NCBI GenBank assembly: GCA_048213135.1
Contig: PS015490.1
Location: 63,228 to 96,134 of the forward strand
Direction: 5' to 3'
Length of the DNA: 32,907 nucleotides
DNA from: Reclinomonas americana ATCC 50394
Lineage: Eukaryota; Jakobida; Jakobea; Jakobida
This document shows, in pieces, positions 1 through 9,973 of the stretch. The position numbers and the translations under genes are program-made. Below the pieces are notes generated by a model. It searched no databases. It saw only the letters and a list, made by a program, of their open reading frames with translations, and had not been told where the DNA came from. Every line of letters starts with the position of its first letter. Within the stretch, counting starts at the first letter, position 1.

Positions 1-48
<48 letters not shown>
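1..48. repeat. (GA)n microsatellite at window edge
   Basis: An almost perfect GA dinucleotide run opens the window and grades into short CAGA units. It lies in the intron that carries the aspartyl aminopeptidase gene off the left edge, so on that gene's sense strand it is a (TC)n tract. A second, shorter GA run follows at about 110-126. Confidence 0.9.
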
Positions 49-58
<10 letters not shown>

Positions 59-313
59 GCAGCAGCGGTAGCAATAATAAGGTAGACATGTACCTTCTTT
101 CTTTCTCGTGAGAGAGAGAGAGAGAGCAGCACAGCCTTCCTGTGCTGCAATCTATTTTTCGTGTGACAGAGAGAGCGAAGGATGACATGCACCTTCCTCT
201 ATTCTCGTGCGAGCTGAAGGCTGTCATGCAGCCTGTTTCTCGCACGTGTGTGTCATTCTCTCTCCCTCTCCCGCTCCCCTCCCTCCACCCTCCCTTCTCT
301 ATTCCCCACTCAC

Positions 314-609
314 CACAGGCCACCACCATACGCCTGCACGCCAACCTGCAGGAACCCGGCACCAGTGACCTTGGTGTTCGGCTTCAGCTACACCACGAGA
401 GAAGGAATCAGCACCAAACAGCCGCCCATTGACCACCTCTTCTCCACACACGCAAATAACCTTAAAGTCGGGACTGTCAGTGTGCGCCGCCACCACCTGG
501 AATCCATTGCCGGGCTTCTGCTTACACACACAACAGCAATTCTCCGATCAGATCGCAGAGACAACTCGCGAAATGCAACGCGCGGGGAATCGTCACAAGC
601 AACAGAGAC

Positions 610-662
<53 letters not shown>

Positions 663-1001
663 CGTGTGTGTGAGTGTGTGTGAGCACGCAACATACAAGG
701 CACCGACAGCAAAGGCCAAGAGCGTGGTCTGATTGCGCGTGAAAAAGTACTTGCCACCCGGCTTGATGTTCCACGCATCGCGCTCCGACAGCTGCACAAA
801 GCCTCGCTCAATCAACTGCCGACGCGCCTTCTCTACAAAGACAACACACAGAGAGAGAGAGTGTGTCAGATGTCGCTGTCATGTCGCACAGAGAGGCACA
901 CACACGCGCGCGCGCAAACCGACTGCGTGGAACGGCGACACGGAGTAGTTGACAAAGTCAAGGAAGCGGTTGGCCAGCGCACGCGCGCTCTCCGTCACCA
1001 T
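314..1001 (-). CDS. DNPEP: Aspartyl aminopeptidase (M18), N-terminal part, partial
   Basis: Cytosolic M18 zinc metallopeptidases remove N-terminal Asp/Glu from peptides. Four exons are visible on the minus strand: 920-1001, 693-832, 461-517 and 314-387, with compatible phases, giving 117 residues, about the first quarter of the usual ~475. The ATG at 1001 starts a peptide containing FLDFVNYSVSPFHAV, followed by WNIKPGGKYFFTRNQTT, PGNGFQVVAAHTDSPDFK and GVQAYGGGLW. These match the family's conserved SPFHAV, WNIKP, YF-TRN, AHTDSP (the His and Asp are zinc-site region residues) and YGGGLW blocks. The next expected block (WFDRDL) is absent, so the intron starting at 313 (GTGAGT) continues beyond the window. 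Donors are GTTTGCG (919), GTTGCG (692), GTTATTTGCG (460) and GTGAGT (313). The start codon is 63 bp from that of the divergent XK-like gene. Family assignment is secure from the motifs. Confidence 0.9.
611..670. repeat. (GA)n then (GT)n microsatellite in an intron
   Basis: A GA run of about 50 bp is followed by GT repeats to about 682. It fills intron 2 of the aminopeptidase gene (518-692). On the sense (minus) strand it reads (CT)n and could act as an oversized polypyrimidine tract before the acceptor at 518. Confidence 0.85.
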
Positions 1002-1064
1002 GATATGACAAAGAAAGCAAACACCAAAGTGCAAGAAGAGGACAGACTCGCTAATTGACTGACA
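1002..1064. promoter_or_regulatory. 63-bp divergent intergenic region
   Basis: Only 63 bp separate the ATG of the aminopeptidase (minus) from the ATG of the XK-like gene (plus). No TATA-like element is evident. Any promoter here must be shared, or must overlap the 5' coding regions. Inference from gene spacing only. Confidence 0.5.
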
Positions 1065-3610
1065 ATGAGCGATGACGAGGGCGGTGGCGTCACACCACCT
1101 TCCGCCGCCACTGGCATCATTCGTCCCTCTGTGCAACCGCCTCCGCCTCCGCCGCTTCCTCCGCCGGCATTGAAGCGCACGGGCACGCAGAAACGACGCA
1201 AGAAGAAGCGCAGCAGTGATGAGGCGGCAGCGCCTGCGCGTCGCTCGCATCATCATCAGAGCAGTAAGCCTCTTGCGCATCGATCGTTGCAGTTGAGCGA
1301 GCCTGCGTCGTCATTGTCGGCATCATCGTCGTCGGGATTTCGCTCAGTGGATCGTGTGCTGTTGATGCCGCTCGGCGATGGAGCGATTGCGCGCGGAGGT
1401 CTCGTGCGACTGGAGGAGAACTACCTCGCGCCTATCACGCCGGGTATCATTACGCCGCGACAGCAGGTGGACACTGCTGCTGGTGCTGCTGCTGGTGGCG
1501 CTGGTGGTGCTGGTGGGAGTGGAGTTGGCGGAGGGACATCACGGCAGTCGTTGATTAGTATGAGTCGCGGGAGTGCAGTGTCGGATGAGGACTCGGATGT
1601 GGTGTATGCGCCGCCGTCGGCGGGGAGAGGTGGGGCGGGGCGCGGCAGCAGTGGGCGGTTGGATGAGGCGGCGTTGTTGGCTCTGGCGGGCGGTGGTGAC
1701 GATGTGGGTACCACGGATCTGCACTCGTCCAGTGCGTTTCCGTCGTATCACGGCGTGGTCGGGCCGGGATCGTCTCGTGGTGGGTCGGAGGTGGCACCGG
1801 CGTTGTTGTTGGCCGATGGCGGCACGCTGCTGGAGTTTGAGAGGCGGAGATCGGTCAAGGGCGTGTTTTACGTGCTCTTTTGCCTGCTCCTCCATTGTGC
1901 GTCTCTCTCCACGGCGACCCCCTCCCATGCATCGCGAACTCACTCTTGTGTCTGTGTGTTTTCTCCCGCGCAGTGGTGGAGCAGGTCGTGCATCTGTTCA
2001 CCACCATTACGCTGCATAGCAATCGCGGCATTCTCGACAGCTACTTCATCTCGTCGCTGGTGTTCCTGATGCTGCCGCACGCCATTCTCTTTCTTGGTGG
2101 CCTCTTCGGCCGCGGTCTCATTGACGACGAGACGCCGTCGTCACGCAATGCGGTCGTCGACCGCATCATGTTCAGCTCGTCGTCCACGTACGGACGTGGG
2201 GGTTACGGCAGCATTTCGGCCTCGAGAAGTCACAGCAGGCAGCATTTGGTGAGTGCGCTTGTTTGGTGTGCTTTGTGTGCGCATTCCTCACTACGCAATG
2301 CATCTTCGCTTCTCAAGGCTGGCATGTGGGACTCGCAATCCGGCCTCGAATCGAACTGGTGGGCCACGGGTCCAAGTCGCCCGCGGCACATGGTCGCCCG
2401 TGTGTGGCAGTACATCGTCACGCGACTTCTCATTCCACTCACCGGCATGGCGTACTCGTCGCGCTGTGTGGTGCTCATGACGTGCCAGTCGAGTCGATAC
2501 ACGGTCGAGCTCAACATTCCCATGCTGGCGCGCTTCAAACTCGTGCACGCCTTCTTTGGCCTCGCACCGCAGTTCATCCTCATTGTTTCGTCGGCGTCCG
2601 TCCACTGTTTACTAGCTGCTGCTCACCAGCGTTCCACTGCTCCAGATCTTCCACGTGATCCAGAACGAGATGCTCAATCTGGAATTCACTCTCTGCATCG
2701 TCGTGTGCAGCGTGGGTTCGGCCATTGCCTTTGCGTCGGCCGACGTGGTGCTGCAATCGGACGACTCGTTTGTGCGCCTGCTGTCACAGGAAAGGGTGCT
2801 GACCACCGGTTCGTTGCTTGCTGGCGCAGAGCGGCGAATCATCTCCCCCCGTCTTCTCATGTGCCATTCACAGTCATGTCGTTCTTGCACATTGGATGCG
2901 CTCTCGGCGAGTTTTCGCTCCGTCTCGCCCTCGTGTTCAAAGTCAAGGACGTCACGGTGGCCATGGTGTCGCTGCTGGTCGACACGGCGCTCTTTTTCGT
3001 GGCGCAAGCGGCCGTGCGAATACGGCGCGCCCAATGTCGATCCATCTGCTATCATGCGTGAGTGCTGCTTGCTTTCTCATTCCCTTCCGCGCATCCATGC
3101 TGATCCTCTGCTTGTCTCACAGTGCCGCCTCGTTGGTGGGCGCCGTGCTGTCGCATCTCACGCACCCGTACACGCCACACATGTTGTCGGGCATTCCATT
3201 GCGAGCCGACGAACAGCTGTGCCTCCTTGGTGCGATAATTGACATGCCCTTTTCGTGCCTCCTCCCACTGTTGGCTGACTCATTTGCTTGTTTTCTGCGC
3301 AGGTGGCAGATTAGGCGTGTACCTACTGCGTATCGGCACCGTGGTGCTGGCCTTCCGACTGTACTGGCAGCTCGGGTTCGCCAACTTTACGTTTTTGGTC
3401 GGCCTCATGGCCGTCTTCTTTGGTTGCAGTGCGGTGCTGCAAGTAATAGACTGGATCCGTGCACTGCGGCGGCGGCGTTCTCGTCGCGCTGCGTCGGCTG
3501 GCACATTAGGCAGCACCGCAAGTGGTGGCGGAAGCTCGTCCAATCGCATGCTGCAATTGGTTCCAGACGAGGCGGCGCCACTCACGCCACGAGCGATAAC
3601 AGACTATTAA
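1065..3610 (+). CDS. XK-related-like multi-pass membrane protein
   Basis: Seven exons (1065-1896, 1974-2248, 2318-2595, 2630-2808, 2874-3057, 3123-3229, 3303-3610) give 720 residues; all phases agree. Residues 1-260 are low-complexity (polyproline, KRRKKKR basic patch, Gly/Ala/Ser runs) and probably cytosolic. The rest is hydrophobic, with about eight helices. The helix LARFKLVHAFFGLAPQFILI (about 438-457) mirrors the XK-family signature in which an L-R-L/E-A-F segment is followed by S-A-P-Q-L. It is followed by FLHIGCALGEFSLRLALVFK, matching the family's W-R-x-x-x-x-G-S-R-x-x-A-L segment, and the TM order fits as well. XK/XKR proteins are plasma-membrane phospholipid scramblases or scramblase partners; that activity is inferred here. 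Intron 3 (2596-2629) would be only 34 nt; a 2585-2645 intron keeps frame and is the alternative. A serine/basic-rich tail ends the protein. Confidence 0.6.
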
Positions 3611-3836
3611 ATTATTCGTGCATGTGTAACAACACTCTTCTTCATGTTCTTCATTCGTCTAAACTCACAAACAAGCAAAACACACAAAACCCATACGGGA
3701 TTCTACAATCAAAAACGATTAACACGCACTGAGGCGTGCAACAAGGGGGGGAAAACATACACAAATCAAAAAAATGGAAACTCACACACAGAGCAACTAG
3801 GGAGGCTCGACCGCGCACTCCGGATCACACACCACA
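3611..3836. other. Convergent 3' intergenic region
   Basis: A 226-bp A-rich stretch lies between the stop codons of two convergent genes. It holds their 3' UTRs. No coding signal and no clear poly(A) hexamer were recognised. Confidence 0.5.
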
Positions 3837-6800
3837 TTACACCGCCTCCATGGCCTGCACTCCGCCGCGCGACTCAACACGCTTGGCGGCCGCCGCCATG
3901 CTCTCCTTCAGCAGCATCTCGCGGTTGGCGCTGAGCTGGTGGCTGAGATTCTGCGAGACAGGTCGCCGGCCGAGAGGCTCGGCCTGCGGCACGCTGGCCA
4001 TGCTGACCACACTCTGCGCATCATCGTCGCCCATGTTCGACGGCGTCATGGCGCCCTCTCCAAGGCGGCGACGGCGGCGCGGTGTCACCTCTGGCGACGT
4101 CGGCTGCCCCGCTCCAGTGTGCGGGGACTTGCGGCGATCCTCTGGGCCATCACGGTGCGCGCGCTCTCGAATCTGGCTCTGCAGCGACGACACGCGCACG
4201 TTGTAGACGGCACCCTGATCCTGCTGCTGTTGCTGTTGCTGCTGTTGGTGATGGTGGTGCTGGTGGTGGTGACTCTTCTCACGAGCGGCCGGTGATCCAA
4301 TGTGCACATGCTCCGGCTCGTCGGCCACCACGTCCATGTCCGAGTTCTGACGACGGCGAGAGCGGCGCTCCGAATCCGATGCATCTCCACCGCTGCTGTG
4401 GCGGCGGCTGCCACTGCCCTGGCGTGCATCAGCGTCGGTCGACGATGCCGACTTGTGCGACACTGGCCGCTCCAGCTGCTCCTGCATGTGGGCCGACGAC
4501 GATGTCGACTGGCGTGAGCTGCCACGCGATCCAGCAGCCGCAGCAGCCTCAGCGGCCGCAGCTGCCTCCTGCGCCTCCCGCTCCAACCGGCGACGCTCAC
4601 GTCGCTCGCGGCGTCGGCGGCGCGCCTCCTCATCCTCCTCGCCGTGCGAGTCCTCACGACCCAGTCGATCGAGCTCACGCTCCACCGGCTGCGCGTGTCG
4701 GCTGCGCTCCACCTCGCGCTGGTGCAACTCCACCAACCTCTCCGCGTCCTCCTTCTCACGACGGCGACGCTCACGGCGCTCGGCACGGCGGCGCTGCGCA
4801 GCCTCCTCCTCGTCCTCCGCCACCTCAGCCTCGCTGGTGTGTTGGTGATGGTGGCGCTCGCGGTGGCGCTGCTGCTGCTCCTTCTCCTCCGCACGACGGC
4901 GGCGGCGGCTCTCATCTTCAGCGCGCTGCGCTTCCTCGGCCGCAGCACGCGCCACTTCCTCCTCCTCCTGGCGACGACGCTCGCGGCGCAGGCGACGGCG
5001 TTCACGAGCCTCTTCCTCCTCTGGCAACACAAAACAATTGAGCATTACAGGCTTCCTCGATGCAAGGCAAACACACATATCAAAAGCGTACCAATCACGC
5101 GCTGCTTGTTCTCCGCCGCTGCACGCGCTTCCTCGGCTTCCAACTCGCGCTGCACACGCAGACGTGCCTCTTCCGCACGAGCTTCAGCCTCGCGCTGCTC
5201 GCGACGACGAGCGCGATCCTCCTCACGGCGGCGACGCTCATCTTCGGCGGCGCGAGAGGCGCTGCGCAGACGCTCACGCTCTTCGGCCTCGCGGCGAGCC
5301 AGCTCCTGTCGAGCCTCCTCCTCGCGCTGCGCTTCACGCTCAGCGGTCGCGCGCTCCTCCTGCACGCGTCGCTGACGGCGACGCTCACGGCGAGCCTCGC
5401 GCTCCATGCGCTCCAGTTCCTCACGAGCGGCCGCTGAGAAGGAAAACAGTGAGTAAACTAAGCCCAACAAAATGACCAATACCCTCGCACTCGTGTAGTT
5501 ACCTTCCTGACGCTCGCGCTCGCGTTCACGTTCGCGCTCACGATCCGAGCGGCTGCGGCGCTGACCGTCAGCGTCGTCACTGGTGCGACGAGACGAACGG
5601 TGGCGCGACGAGCGATCTTCGACCACTTGCTCGACCTCGCCTGCTCCGTCCTCGTCGTCCGTCACCTCCACCTCCTCGTACACCTCCTCGTACGACGCCG
5701 TATCCTCGGCCTCATCACGCGGATCCTCCTCGTCCGAACCCTCCTCAACCTCCACTGGCTCGGGCTTGCGCTGCAGCGCCGCCGGGCGAGAGGGTGCCGG
5801 CGGTGGCGGTGGTGGCGGGGCAATGGCGGCCGCAGCCAGCTGGCGACGGGGTCCCGGCAGCGGCATCTCGGTCGTGGCCACAATCGGGCGTGCCAGCAGC
5901 AGCGGGTTCGGTGGAGTCACGGGCTTGCTCTGCGCCTGTGCCTGTGCCTGTGCCTGAGGCTGCGGCTGCGCCTGCGCTGGCGGTGCCTCCTGCGGTGCCT
6001 GGCGCGTCACAAACGGCGCCGGAGTCTGCTTTGACGACTGCGGCTGCGCTGCCTTGGCGGCCGCAGACGGCGGCGACGGCGGAGGCGCGGCCTTCGCGGG
6101 AGCAGGCTGCGGCTGGGCGGGGCCCTGCTTGACGGCGCCAGCCGGAAGCGGCGTCATCTTTGGCGACATGGGTGGCGACGGTGCCGGCGAGAACTTGCCA
6201 GGCGTCACGCCAGTGAGAGCCAACTTGACGGCGGCCTCCTGGGAAGCCGCCGACGACGGCAGGCTACGCGCGGGACTGGCGCTGGCACGCTCAACGGTGA
6301 TGGCAGCCGTGGTCGCGGCAACCGGCGGCGCCACAGGTGTCTTCACCGCCGGCTGCTCCTGCTTGGGCTCCTGCTTCGGCTGCTCCTGCTTGGGCTTCGG
6401 CTGCTCCGGCTCCTGCTTCGGCTGCTCTTGCTTCGGCTTCGGCTGAGCGGGCTGCTCCTGCTTGGGCTTCGGCTGCTCCTTCGGCTTCGGCTGCTCCTGC
6501 TTCGGCTTCGGCTGCTCCTTCTCCGGTTGCGGCTTCGGCTGCTCGAGCTTCACCGGCGATGGCTGAGTCGCACGGGCAGGAGGAGCTGGCGGCTCAACCG
6601 CGGCGGGCGGCAGCACCAGCTGCGGCATCAGTGGCGCAGGCGAGGTGCGCGGACCACTGGTCGGCGACGCGGCCTGCAGAGGCACCGACGTCGGCGTGGC
6701 ACCGACAATCACCGAATGGTCGTAGAGACCGAGCATCGGCGGCGACGGCGGCGGTGGCGGGGCCAGCACCTCGGGCTCCTCCGGCATCACCACCTCCGGC

Positions 6801-9361
6801 TCAGCTTGCGGCTCAGGGGCCGGCAGCTCAGGCTCAGGCTCCGGCTCCGGAATCAGCACCGCCTTCAGGGGCATCGAGTGCACCGGCGGCGCCGCCGGTC
6901 GCATCCGCGGCGACACTGGGCTGACGGCGCCGTTCTGCGGCACAATCGGCTTCATGGAGGTCACCACGAGGCGCGACGGAGGGGCGACGACCGGCTTTGC
7001 CGGCGCAGGCGACGACGACGACGACGACGACTCGGCAGCCGTGGCATGCAACGGAACTGGCGAGGCCGCAGACCGCGCGGCGGCACTCTGCGACATGGAG
7101 CCCATCATGCGTGCGAGCTCCGAGCTCGCCTGCGCCAAGGGCTTGGCGGAGACCTGTTGCATGCGCTCCAACTCGGTCGACGGCTTCATCGGTGGATTGT
7201 CGACCTCCTTGGCGACAGCAGCAGCAGCAGCAGCAGCAGGGGATGTTGACTTTTCCGTGGCGGCAGTCGGCGTGGTGACGGCGGCGGCGGCGGCGGACGG
7301 ATAGCCAACAACAGCAGCAGCAACCACAGTCGGTGAAGCCAAGGGCGAAGAGGCGAGCGAGCTGCTCGTCTTGAGGGCCGGCTTGACGGGGGACAGCACA
7401 GCGCTGGTGCCGACGCTGCCGTTGCTCGGGGTTGGGGGGCCGGTGGGTGTCGACGGAGACGACGACGCCACATCGTCGTCAAGCGCAAACGTGACCGAGC
7501 GGTCGGTGCGGCTCTGCTTTGAGCGCGAGGAGCGCGAGGTCGGCGTTCCATTGGCCGGCACAAAGCCAGGCTCCGTCACCAGCATGTTGTAGTAGGTGTT
7601 GAGCAGGGCCTCCGGGACGTGACCGCCGTTGCGCAGCTGCATCTCGATAATCTACAAAAGAGTGGTGAGGAGGATGGAATGAAAAAGAGCACCACTTCAA
7701 ATCACCAACACACCTCGATAAACGACGATGCCGAGGTGCGTCGCTGACTGCGGCGAGACGACGGCGAGTGATGTGGGGGCGGGACGGGGCGACGCTGGTC
7801 CGAGCCGGTGCGTTGGTGCGCGCGGAACGGACCCTGCTGCTGCATGTGGTTTTGTGCTGCAGAGTGACGGAGAGGGAGAAAGAGAGTGAGTGGAAAAAGC
7901 AAAAATAAACGTGGCAAATTATGGTGCGCCACTCACCATCTGCACTGCGCATGCCGCCATTGGGGCGCGCCATGCCAGACGAGCGGCTGGGGCTCTGAGA
8001 GCGCGACGAAAGTGGCAGGTGCGGCGCACCATTGCCATTACCAATGCCACCGCGAGTCGCCTGGCGACCGCGCGCCATGGACGGCGAATCGGTGCGTTCC
8101 TCACGCGCCGCCGCCGCCGTCGACGACGACGACACCGAGGTGGGCGTCATGGAGCGCGTGGGAGTCGACGAACGCTGACGCGACAGGATTGGCGTCGACG
8201 AACGGCGAACCAAGCAGCTGGCGCTGGGGCGCGGGCTGACCTTGCCCGACAGGTTCGCCGAGGCGGCCGCATTGGAGGCGGCGCCATTGTCGGCCCGGTT
8301 GCCGCCACTGGCAGCACCCGAGCCGCTGGCAACCGAGCTGCTGCAGGTGCTGCCAGTGGTGGTGTTGTTGGCAATGGCCGCCTGGCGGTTACGCGAGGCG
8401 GGGCTCACGCTGCGAGAGCCACTGCCATTGCTGCGAGACTGGGAGCCGGTGCTGCGGCCACCCGGACTCTGCGAACGCCCCGTGGAGCGAGCCGGTCGCG
8501 GAGCGCTGACCGGACGACGCGGCGACACACTCGTCGACGGACTCTGCGCGGCGGCAGTGACATCGCCACGGCCGAGTGGCGACTTGGAGCGCGTGCGCTG
8601 TGTGTGCGTTCATGCAAGTCAGACGAGGGGGAGTAGAGGGGAAAGGGAGAGCAACAAACGAGTGCGTGCGCAACTTGACCCGACAGACGCATAATGCCAG
8701 TGGGCGGCGCCGCTGGTGTCATGGACAGCGGCAACACCAGTGGCGGCACCGTGACCGGCACCGGCACGGCCGCGCGACCCACCACCGTCACTGTGGCCAC
8801 CACCGGCACAGCGACCATACCTCCCGTTGGAGTGGCAGGCGACGTCACCAGCGCAGCAGCAGCTGCCGTGGTGGTGGTGGTCGTTGTCGTGGTCGGCGAC
8901 GACACGCTCACTCCCGACGAGCCCACCGACGCGCCACCCGACGGCGACTGCGGCGACGACAGAAGCGATGACGCACGTGGCGTCAACGAAGAGCGTCGCG
9001 AAGGCACTCCCTTGAGCGGCTTGCGTTGCACAGCTGCCACAGCCGCAGCCGCGGCCGCAGCCACAGCCGCCGCACTGGCCGTGTTGCCTTGCACGACAGT
9101 CACACCCGTGTTAAACGACAAGGGCGAGGTGGCGCGCGCCTGGCCTGGCGACGAGGGGAACAGCGCAGACTGCGCGCGGTTGAGTGGCGAGGGAGGCTGG
9201 GTGACTGTGGGCGTGGTCGATGAGGTCGACGAGGTGCGTGTGATGGTGGTGGGAACCACGGTGGCGCCCAGTGATCGCCATGGATGGTGGTTGGGCGATG
9301 AGGGTGAGGGCGACGAGGAGGAGAGTTGAAGAGGCAGAGGTCGATGGTTGTCACTGTGCAT
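3837..9361 (-). CDS. Large disordered protein with basic/acidic coiled coil
   Basis: Six exons (8675-9361, 7937-8597, 7714-7856, 5503-7651, 5099-5433, 3837-5018) give 1,718 residues, in frame throughout. I do not recognise a family. Residues 1-495 are Ser/Thr/Pro/Ala-rich with poly-Ala and poly-Thr runs and many SP/RS motifs. A short ordered-looking island (about 493-530) reads FIEIIEMQLRNGGHVPEALL and NTYYNMLVTEPGF. A Pro/Ala stretch follows, with QPKPKQEQ-type repeats (about 860-940). From about 1200 to 1500 there is a long Arg/Glu-rich segment, probably a coiled coil or single alpha-helix. A His/Gln tract lies at about 1571-1593. The tail ends in a basic PRRRRR patch. Introns are 62-80 nt apart from the 69-nt in-frame one at 5434-5502. 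The intron at 5019-5098 appears to use a tandem CAGAG acceptor. The start at 9361 is the first in-frame ATG; an upstream exon cannot be excluded. A cytoskeletal or scaffold role is a guess. Confidence 0.7.
4215..4282 (-). repeat. CAG/CAC trinucleotide tract (poly-Gln/His)
   Basis: On the minus strand mixed CAC/CAT codons and then CAG/CAA codons encode a His-rich run followed by about nine Gln. CAA interruptions suggest selection for the amino acids rather than a pure expansion. It lies inside the last exon of the disordered protein gene. Confidence 0.75.
6330..6560 (-). repeat. Coding tandem repeat of Gln-Pro-Lys-Pro units
   Basis: On the minus strand the sequence encodes more than ten irregular copies of EQPKPK / QEQPK-type units. 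At the DNA level the plus strand shows repeated CTGCTCCTGCTTCGGCTTCGG-like blocks. Charged PEVK-like repeats of this kind usually behave as flexible linkers. The array is imperfect and confined to the largest exon of the disordered protein. Confidence 0.75.
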
Positions 9362-9973
9362 CAGGGGAACGGGATCGAGAAGAGAGTGAGCGGTTGTGAT
9401 CTCACTTTCGCCACACAAAGTCGAGACAAGTCACTTCTCTCGATGATAACAACGCGCGTGTGTGTGTGCGCGCGTGTGCTTCTCTCTGTGTGGCTGTGTG
9501 ACTGACTGACCTCGATGAGCATAGAGAGCGTGTGTGTGTGTTGTGTGTGTGACTTGACACCAAACTCATTTTCCCATCAAAGTGCGGTTATGTACCTCTT
9601 TCACACTCACTCACTCAGACACACACAGTTCCCTGCTCTGTTGCGTCGCACACACATACCAACACACAAAGACTGCACGACTACTGCGCGTGTGCGTGTC
9701 AAAGGATTGTGAACGTACCTCATTTGTCTACAGTGTAAAAAAGTGCGGGCGTTTCCCGGCGATCAAAAAATCCCTCCAGAAAAGACAACGCGCTCGGGGC
9801 CTTGAACCACAGAGTAAGTGCGTGTGTGTGCGTGTGTGGGCGCGTTGTGTGGCAGAGGGAACTCTGTTTCGGCGACACACGCTGCAAATGCACGTGGTCC
9901 ACTCTCTCGCAACTCCAAAAAACCGTAAATGTTTCGGCTTGTTCTTTTTCGCGATCCAAACAGAGCAGTGTCA
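9362..9973. other. Intergenic region rich in GT/CA repeats
   Basis: This 612-bp gap lies between the putative starts of two divergent genes. It contains several GTGTGT/CACACA runs (9455-9480, 9525-9552, 9605-9670, 9820-9845). Short ORFs here are low-complexity translations. A divergent promoter for both genes is expected, but no TATA-like box was recognised. Confidence 0.5.

Noticed and set aside
248-673. Plus-strand frame of 141 residues near the left edge
   Set aside because: It crosses GA repeats and is antisense to aminopeptidase exons 3 and 4, which are supported by family motifs.
4082-5041. Long plus-strand frames opposite the disordered protein (4082-5041, also 4644-5375)
   Set aside because: They are Pro/His/Arg or Leu/Arg low-complexity mirrors of the Arg/Glu-coding minus strand, with no splice or family support.
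5583-7304. Several long plus-strand frames (5583-7304)
   Set aside because: They are antisense shadows of the Pro/Ala/Gln-rich exon 5503-7651. Stop-free runs are expected there from the GC-rich repeats.
8694-9329. Plus-strand frame of 211 residues
   Set aside because: It is a Thr/Val/Ala/Asp low-complexity mirror of the first exon of the minus-strand gene and lacks its own splice context.
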